A stretch of 33,377 bases of DNA, from contig CAMATD010000030.1 in assembly GCA_945860785.1 (NCBI GenBank), positions 1 through 33,377 on the forward strand, given 5' to 3'. Under the pieces are notes generated by a model. It did not search any database. It was given only the letters and a program-made list of their open reading frames with translations, and was not told the origin of the DNA. Shown here one piece after another: positions 27,458 to 33,377 of the stretch. This DNA comes from Variovorax sp. YR752. Lineage in GTDB: Bacteria; Pseudomonadota; Gammaproteobacteria; Burkholderiales; Burkholderiaceae_C. Position numbers and translations under genes: made by a program. Every line of letters starts with the position of its first letter. Positions within the stretch are counted from its first letter, which is position 1.

Positions 27458-28330
27458 CTACAAGGCCAGCCGCAGCGCCGGCTGCTCGGTCACGATCTGT
27501 GCCATGAAGTCTATCACCACGCGCACCGGAGCGCTGCGCCGCAGATCCCGATGCACGAGCAGCCAGATGTCGCGGAAGAAGGGCTTGCCGTCCGGCTCCA
27601 GCCGCTGCAGATCCGGATCGACATCGCCAAGAAAGCGCGGCAGCCCGGCCACGCCCGCGCCGGCCCGCGCAACCGCCAGGTGACCGGAAATGTCGCTCAG
27701 CCTGCAGGCGACCCGGCGGCCGTCGGCCAGTCCCAGCAGCCACTGCTGCTGCGGCATCTCGTCGAACTACGCGTCACAGGCGATGAACTCCCACTCGGCG
27801 GGGCGCTGCAGATGCACATAGTCGCTGCTGGCATACAGCCCGAAGTGCATGCGGCCGATCCGCCGCACGACATAGCTGGCGTCCTTGGGCCGCACGAGAC
27901 GCAGCGCCACATCGGCTTCGCGCCGGGTCAACGACACCTGTTGGCCCTGGGCCGAAACCGCAAGCTGCAGCCCCGGATGACGGCGCCTGAACTCGGCCAT
28001 GTGGCCTGCCAGCAGCTGCGTCACCAGGACCGGCGGCGCGCTGAGCGAGACCTTGCCATCGAGCGGCGCACGCGTCGCATGCAGCAGCCGCTCGATGGCA
28101 TAGGACCCCTCTTCCATGGCTTGCACCTGTTCGAACACCTGATGGCCCAGTGGTGTCAGCCGGCAGGCGCGCGGCAGGCGGTCGACCAGGGCGGCTTGCA
28201 GCTCGTACTCCAGCGAGGCCAGCCTGCGGCTGACCGTGGCATGGTCCACCTGCAGCGCGCGGGCGGCGCCGGAGAGAGTGCCAATGCGGGCGACCGCCAG
28301 GAAGTGGCGCAGACTTTCCCAGTCCATCAT
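27458..28330 (-). pseudogene. LysR-family transcriptional regulator, in-frame TAG
   Basis: The protein begins MMDWESLRHFLAVARIGTLSG, then AARALQVDHATVSRRLASLE, a standard LysR winged helix. A substrate-binding domain follows (SLSAPPVLVTQLLAGHMAEFRRRHPGL, ADVALRLVRP). At 27767-27769 a TAG interrupts EFIACDA/FDEMPQQQWLLGL, and the frame stays open to the normal end (VRVVIDFMAQIVTEQPALRLAL). The restored length is about 290 residues, normal for LysR. As written a 187-residue truncated protein would be made. It is divergent from a DHA2-type exporter (90-base gap), which it probably regulates. Confidence 0.87.
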
Positions 28331-28419
28331 CAGTGCGTTTTCTCCAGGATGTGTGCAATTTTAGGGAATGTACGCACGCCCCCATCAAGCCCAGTATCCA
28401 GGCATTCCAGCTCTCTCGA

Positions 28420-29838
28420 ATGCCTGCCATGTCTTCCATATCCCACGCGCGCTCACGCGGCACGCTGGTGGCCGCGGCCATCGGCTTCGTGGTCGTCCTG
28501 CTCGATGTCAGTGTCGTCAACGTGGCGCTGGACGCACTGCGCCAGGGCTTCGACACCGACATCGCCGGGCTGCAATGGGTGGTCAATGCCTACACCCTGG
28601 TCTTCGCCGCCTTGCTGCTGTCGGCCGGCGCCTTGGGCGACCGCTTGGGCGCCAGGCGCGTCTACATGCTGGGCTTCGCGCTCTTTACCCTGGCCTCGGC
28701 GGGCTGCGGCCTGGCCCCCAGCCTGACGGCGTTGATCCTCGCGCGCATCGCGCAGGGGCTTGGCGCGGCGATGCTGGTGCCCAATTCCCTGTCCATGCTG
28801 CAGCAGGCCTTTCCAGACCCCGTGCGGCGCAGCCGGGCCGTGGGCTGGTGGGGCGCAGCGGGCGGCATCGCCCTCGCGGCGGGGCCCGTGCTGGGCGGAA
28901 TGCTGGTGAGCCATGCCGGCTGGCGCAGCATTTTCCTGGTCAATCTACCCATCGGCTTGCTCGGCCTCTATCTGAGCTGGCGCCATGCCGAGCCCGACCG
29001 ACGCAACACAGTCGGCCCCCGACGCGGGCTCGATCTTCCCGGCCAGGCGGCCGCCTGCCTGGCCCTGGCCGCCCTGACCTATGCCCTGAGCGCGGCGGGC
29101 GCCTGGGCTGGGAACACCCCAGGGTCTACGGCGGCCTGCTGCTGTCCCTGGCATCGGCGGCCGGCTTCATCGCCATCGAGTCCCGCAGCGCCTCGCCGAT
29201 GCTGCCGCTGGCGCTGTTCCGGCTGCCACGCTTCACGCTGGCCTCGGTGTGCGGCGCCATCATCAACTTCGCGTACTACGGCCTGATCTTTGTCTTCAGC
29301 CTGTTTTTCCAACTCGAACAGCAGCTCTCGCCGCAGCAGACTGGCCTGGCCTTTCTGCCCATGACGGTGGTGCTGATGGCAGTGAGCATCCTCGTCGGCC
29401 GGCTGAACGGCCGGCTGGGTGCAAGAGGGCTGATGCTCTTCGGCATGTCCTGGGCGGCTCTCGGCTACGCCTTGCTGTGGCCCGTCAGCATCGAGGGTGG
29501 GTGCCTATGGCTGGTTGATCGCGCCCATGCTGATGGCCTCCAGCGGCATTGCGACGATGGTTCCGACCTTGACCAATCTGACCTTGTCGGCGGTCGCTCC
29601 GGCGCAGACCGGTATTGCCTCGGGCGTGCTCAATGCCGCACGCCAGGTGGGCGGCATGCTCGGTGTTGCCGTGTGCGGTTTTCTGGTCAGGGACGCCGAG
29701 CCTGCCATCTTCATGCAAGGCATGCACCACGCGATTGCCATGGCAGTCGCCTTGCTGCTGGCTGGTTTCGTGCTGTGCTGGTTCGGCATGCCAGGCCAAG
29801 GCCGTGCCATCGATAAAAGACGACGGCCCCATCTGTGA
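28420..29838 (+). pseudogene. DHA2-type MFS drug exporter (EmrB/QacA-like), two frameshifts
   Basis: The first frame reads VVVLLDVSVVNVALDALRQGF, WVVNAYTLVFAALLLSAGALGDRLGARRV (MFS motif A) and GPVLGGMLVSHAGWRSIFLVNLPIG (motif C-like). Near 29105 one G is missing (GCCTGGGGCTGG expected). The second frame carries VYGGLLLSLASAAGFIAIESR to PVSIEGG. One extra G near 29497 then returns to the first frame (AYGWLIAPMLMASSGIATMV), which runs to TGA 29838. The two shifts cancel. The restored protein is about 472 residues with 14 predicted helices, a proton-driven exporter of small molecules. It is divergent from a LysR regulator and convergent with phosphoketolase. Confidence 0.87.
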
Positions 29839-29852
29839 ACGCCGGCGTTCAC
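29835..29852. terminator. Perfect 18-bp palindrome holding both convergent stop codons
   Basis: GTGAACGCCGGCGTTCAC is self-complementary with no spacer. The stop of the MFS gene (29836-29838) and of the phosphoketolase gene (29849-29851, minus strand) both lie inside it. A cruciform or bidirectional terminator role is plausible. No T-tract is present. Confidence 0.55.
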
Positions 29853-32226
29853 GGACTGCGCCGTCCCCACGTCCAGTCGCGGACCTCGGGCATGTCTTCC
29901 CCATACCGGACGATGTACGTCCGGTGCGCCACCAGCTTTTCTTCCAGCCGCCGCTTGAGGTAGAGGCCCTTGTCCCCCGTCTGCGGCAGGCGGTCGATGA
30001 CGTCCATCGCCAGGTGGAAGCGGTCAATGTCGTTCAGCACCGTCATGTCGAAAGGCGTGGTGATCGTGCCCTCTTCCTTGTAGCCGTGCACATGGATGTT
30101 GTCGTGGTTGGCACGGCGGTAGGTGAGCTGGTGGACCAGGCGCGGGTAGGCATGGAAGGCGAAGACGACCGGCTTGTTCTTCGTGAACAGCGCGTCGAAG
30201 GCCGCATCCCGGAGGCCGTGGGGATGCTCGGTGTGCGGCTGCAGCTTCATCAGGTCCACCACGTTCACGACACGCACCTTCAGCTCGGGCAGGTGGGCGC
30301 GCAGGATCGAAACGGCGGCCAGAGTCTCGAGCGTGGGCACGTCCCCGCAGCAGGCCATCACCACGTCGGGTGCCTGATCGCCCTCGTTGCTGGCCCAGTC
30401 CCAGATGCCGATGCCGGCGGCGCAATGCCTGGCGGCGGCATCCATCGTCAGCCACTGCGGCGCCGGGTGCTTGCCCGCGATGACGACGTTCACGTAGTGG
30501 CGGCTGCGCAGGCAATGGTCCATCACCGACAGCAGGCAATTGGTATCCGGCGGCAGGTAGACCCGCACGACCTCGGCCTTCTTGTTGACGACCACGTCGA
30601 TGAAGCCCGGGTCCTGGTGGGTGAACCCGTTGTGGTCCTGCCGCCAGACGTGCGAGGCCAGCAGATAGTTGAGCGAGACCAGCTTGCGCCGCCACGGAAT
30701 GTTCGAGGTCACCTTCAGCCACTTGGCGTGCTGGTTGAACATCGAATCGACGATGTGGATGCAGGCCTCGTAGCAGTTGAAGACGCCATGCCGCCCGGTG
30801 AGCAAATAGCCTTCGAGCCAGCCCTCGCACTGGTGCTCGCTGAGCATTTCCATCACGCGGCCGGTGGGTGCGAGGCACTCGTCGGTGGGCAGGGTCTGGC
30901 CATTCCATTGGCGCTGCGTCGCTTCGAAGAGCGCTTCCAGTCCGTTGGAGAGCGTCTCGTCCGGTCCGAAGACGCGGAAGTTGCGCTGCGCGTCGTTGAG
31001 CCTTGCCACATCGCGCAGGAAAGGGCCGAGCACGCGCGTGTCGCCGATGCCGCGCACGCCCGGCGTGGGCACCTCCACCGCGTAGTCGCGGTACGAAGGC
31101 ATCTGCAAGTCGCGCAGCAGCACGCCGCCGTTGGCGTGGGGGTTCGCGCCCATGCGCCGCGTGCCCTTCGGCGCCAGTCCGGCCAGTTCCGGCATCAACC
31201 GGCCCCGGGCGTCGAACAGCTCCTCGGAGCCGGTAGCTCTTCATCCAGCCTTCCAGCAGTTCGAGATGGCCGGGATGCTTCGATGGATCGGAGACCGGCA
31301 CTTGGTGCGCGCGAAAGCTGCCTTCGACCTGCTTGCCATCGACGACCTTCGGCCCGGTCCATCCCTTGGGCGATGCGAGCACGATCATCGGCCAGCGCGG
31401 CCGCTCCGTCTGGCCGCCGGTCCTGGCGCCCTGCTAGGAAGGCCCTGATCTGCTCGACCGCCGCATCCAGCGCCGTCGCCATCGCTTCGTGCATCAGGGC
31501 GGGGTCGGAGCCCTCGACGAAACAAGGCGTCCAGCCATAGCCGCGCAAGAGCTGCTCCAGCTCCTCGCGGCTGATGCGCGCCAGCACGGTGGGGTTGGCG
31601 ATCTTGTAGCCGTTCAGGTGCAGGATCGGTAGCACCGCGCCATCGGTCACCGGGTCGAGGAACTTGTTCGAATGCCAGGCGGTGGCCAGCGGCCCGGTCT
31701 CGCCGTCGCCCACCACGCAGGCCACGACGAGTCCGGGGTTGTCGAACACCGCGCCGAAGGCATGGCTGAGCGAATAGCCCAGCTCGCCGCCCTCGTGGAT
31801 CGACCCCGGGCATTCCGGCGAGGCATGGCTCGGAATGCCGCCGGGAAACGAGAACTGGAGAAACAGCTTCTGCAGCCCGGCCTCGTCACGGCTGATGTCG
31901 GGGTAGACCTCGCTGTAGCTGCCTTCGAGATACGTGTTGGCCACCACCGCGGGGCCGCCGTGGCCCGGGCCGCTGACATAGATCATGTCGAGGTCGTACT
32001 TGTTGATCACGCGGTTCAAGTGCGCGTAGATGAAGTTCTGCCCCGGCGTCGTGCCCCAGTGCCCGAGCAGCATGCGCTTCACGTCCGTGAGCGCGAGGGG
32101 GCGTTTCAGCAGCGGGTTGTCGCAGAGGTACATCTGGCCGACCGAGAGGTAGTTGGCGGCCCGCCAGTAGGCGTCGATCTGCTGCAGCGATGTGGGCGTG
32201 AGCGTGGGTTGGGTGTCTTGGGTCAT
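29849..32226 (-). pseudogene. xfp: Phosphoketolase (xylulose-5-P/fructose-6-P), two frameshifts
   Basis: Phosphoketolase splits xylulose 5-phosphate or fructose 6-phosphate with phosphate into acetyl phosphate and an aldose phosphate, using thiamine diphosphate. From ATG 32226 the protein has [69 protein letters not shown] and [14 protein letters not shown] (ThDP-binding). The frame shifts near 31427, giving [19 protein letters not shown], and again near 31230, leading to [18 protein letters not shown] and the C-terminal domain ([38 protein letters not shown]). Both fit single extra bases. The restored length is about 792 residues, the family norm. No acetate kinase or phosphotransacetylase lies beside it; a MarR regulator is upstream on the same strand. 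Confidence 0.9.
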
Positions 32227-32292
32227 GGATGGCCACAGTCTGGCCATGCATGCCTCGCGCGTCGGTCCGGCAACGCACAGACGGTGCAAACC

Positions 32293-32826
32293 TCAAGAAG
32301 AAGAAGTCGTCGCGGATCTGCGTCCTGTCGGTGAAGCTCTCCGGCGCCCACGGTCCGCCTTGGGCAGCACGGCTTCTTTCACCATCCGCTCGGCCCGCGC
32401 CTGCAGCCGGTGCAGCGAGTCGTCGAAGCGCGTCGCGTCGTCGGCGTCCAGCGCGCCCATCAGTTCGGCATTGATCTTCGTGACCAGCGGAAAGAGCTGG
32501 TCGTACACCGCCTGCCCGACTTCGGTGAGGCACAGCTGCACCTGCCGGCGGTCCCCCGCACGGGCGACGCGCGAGACCAGTTGCTTCTCGACCAGCGAGC
32601 TCACGGCCTTCGAGGTGCGGGCGCGGTCGAGCTGCGCATGCTCGGCGAGCTGCGAGGAGCCCAGCTCGCCCTGGCTCGCGAGCGTGGCAATCAGCCGCCA
32701 TTCGCGCCGCGTGATGCCGAAGCGGCCCTCGCACAGCCGGATCACCATGCTGCCCGCGACCGAGAGCAGGCGCGACAGCCGGTACAGCAGCAGGTCGTCC
32801 AGCGGGCGGTGTGGCGCAGCGGTCAT
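32293..32826 (-). CDS. MarR-family transcriptional regulator
   Basis: The 177-residue protein has the MarR winged helix: ITRREWRLIATLASQGELGSSQLAEHAQ, LDRARTSKAVSSLVEKQLVSRV and the wing ARAGDRRQVQLCLTEVGQAVYDQ. Dimerisation helices surround it. A C-terminal Arg/Ser-rich tail (GRRRASPTGRRSATTSSS) is unusual and probably disordered. The ATG at 32826 is preferred over one ten codons upstream (MPGLTRLPPE), which lies too near the divergent promoter. It lies 66 bases from phosphoketolase on the same strand and is divergent from a Bug-type binding protein, one of which it probably controls. The ligand is unknown. Confidence 0.92.
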   Translation of the reverse strand: MTAAPHRPLDDLLLYRLSRLLSVAGSMVIRLCEGRFGITRREWRLIATLASQGELGSSQLAEHAQLDRARTSKAVSSLVEKQLVSRVARAGDRRQVQLCLTEVGQAVYDQLFPLVTKINAELMGALDADDATRFDDSLHRLQARAERMVKEAVLPKADRGRRRASPTGRRSATTSSS

Positions 32827-32860
32827 CTCGGGCGGGAGCCGGGTTAATCCGGGCAATGGT

Positions 32861-32871
32861 TGATTTGATCA
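32861..32871. promoter_or_regulatory. Candidate MarR operator
   Basis: TGAT-TTG-ATCA is a perfect short palindrome in the 134-base gap between the divergent MarR and Bug-type genes. It is AT-rich against a GC-rich background, as MarR sites often are. It is only 11 bp, so chance is possible. Confidence 0.35.
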
Positions 32872-32960
32872 GTCGAATGTAGCCTCTCCAGAATCGTCCG
32901 CAGCCGCGGACCCGCGGCCCAGCTTCCGGGCCAACGACCGAACGAGGAGGACCCACCACC

Positions 32961-33377
32961 ATGCACGCCCACCCACCCATCACCCGCCGCCTTGCCACGT
33001 TGCTCGCCGCAGCCGGCCTCCTGCATCCATCGCCGTCCATGCCAACGCGCAGGCGCTGCTCGACAGCCCGCTGCACATCGTGGTCGGCTACGCACCGGGC
33101 GGCGCCACCGACCGCGTCGCGCGCGTCGTCGGCGAAAAGCTGGGAACGCGCCTTGGCGTGCCAGTGATCGTCGACAACAAGCCCGGCGCGGGCGGCCGCC
33201 TCGCAGCGCAGCAAGTGAAGCTCACGCCGGCCAACCAGAACGTGCTGATGCTCGCCAACCCCGCCGTGATGGTGGTGGCGCCGATCGTCTTCAAGGACAA
33301 CAACTACGACGCCGAGCGCGACTTCGTGCCCGTCTCGCACGTCAACGACTACGCCTTTGCGCTCTCCGTGTCGCCCC
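32961..33377 (+). pseudogene. Tripartite tricarboxylate transporter substrate-binding protein (Bug/TctC), frameshifted, 3' end cut by window
   Basis: From ATG 32961 (GAGGAGG ten bases upstream) the signal peptide reads MHAHPPITRRLATLLAAAGLL. A missing G near 33024 (CTGGCATCC expected) shifts the frame. Restored, it continues ASIAVHANAQALLDSPLHIV and VGYAPGGATDRVARVVGEKLG, then VPVIVDNKPGAGGRLAAQQV, the hallmark Bug-family N-terminal lobe. The frame is open to the window edge. Bug proteins are periplasmic binding proteins for carboxylates and are very numerous in Comamonadaceae and Burkholderiales. As written the product would lose export and function. The partner genes tctA and tctB are not in the window. 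Confidence 0.87.

Overview
The window looks like chromosomal DNA of a high-GC betaproteobacterium of the Comamonadaceae, most likely Variovorax or a close relative. Reasons: high GC throughout, a short EpsC-type cysE next to trmJ and divergent from suhB, a Bug/TctC-type periplasmic solute-binding protein, a YoaK/DUF1275 protein, and a CadR-CadA pair. This assignment is inference from gene content; no rRNA, tRNA, phage integrase or CRISPR array was seen.

Layout: (1) 1-3.9 kb: an HxlR-type regulator divergent from a carboxymuconolactone-decarboxylase gene with two identical palindromic operators between them, then a Cd/Zn/Pb P-type ATPase divergent from its MerR-family regulator. (2) 4.1-9.7 kb: a lower-GC accessory stretch of poorly characterised single genes (membrane-anchored protein, macro-domain protein, several unknowns, a DUF4365 nuclease-like gene). 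It is punctuated by four clear copies and one weak copy of a roughly 65-nt palindromic repeat. (3) 9.7-12.4 kb: DAHP synthase, a GFA-type enzyme, a MITE-like element that appears to have landed in another copy of the same repeat, two small unknown genes, and a long inverted repeat. (4) 12.4-18.4 kb: core genes cysE, trmJ, suhB, then a FUSC-family transporter and an MscS channel joined to suhB by TGATG overlaps. (5) 18.4-21.7 kb: an AraC regulator, VOC protein and UvrA-like ATPase in one operon. (6) 21.7-27.4 kb: a suppressor-of-fused domain protein, a collagen-like lipoprotein, two Crp/Fnr regulators, small genes, Dps, a lone receiver-domain protein and a YoaK protein, which read as a stress or surface group. 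(7) 27.4-33.4 kb: LysR regulator divergent from a DHA2-type exporter, a phosphoketolase, a MarR regulator, and the start of a Bug-type binding protein that runs off the end.

The dominant oddity is damage. Fourteen genes, including aroG, carry at least one frameshift or in-frame stop (14 indels and 3 nonsense codons). Many indels are one base in short homopolymers, which suggests sequencing or assembly error. However, one is a clean 4-bp tandem duplication and three are substitutions, so some may be real. Coordinates of broken genes span the reconstructed whole gene.

I did not find a convincing new defence or mobile system. The best candidate for something undescribed is the oriented palindromic repeat family that separates one- and two-gene units in the accessory stretch.
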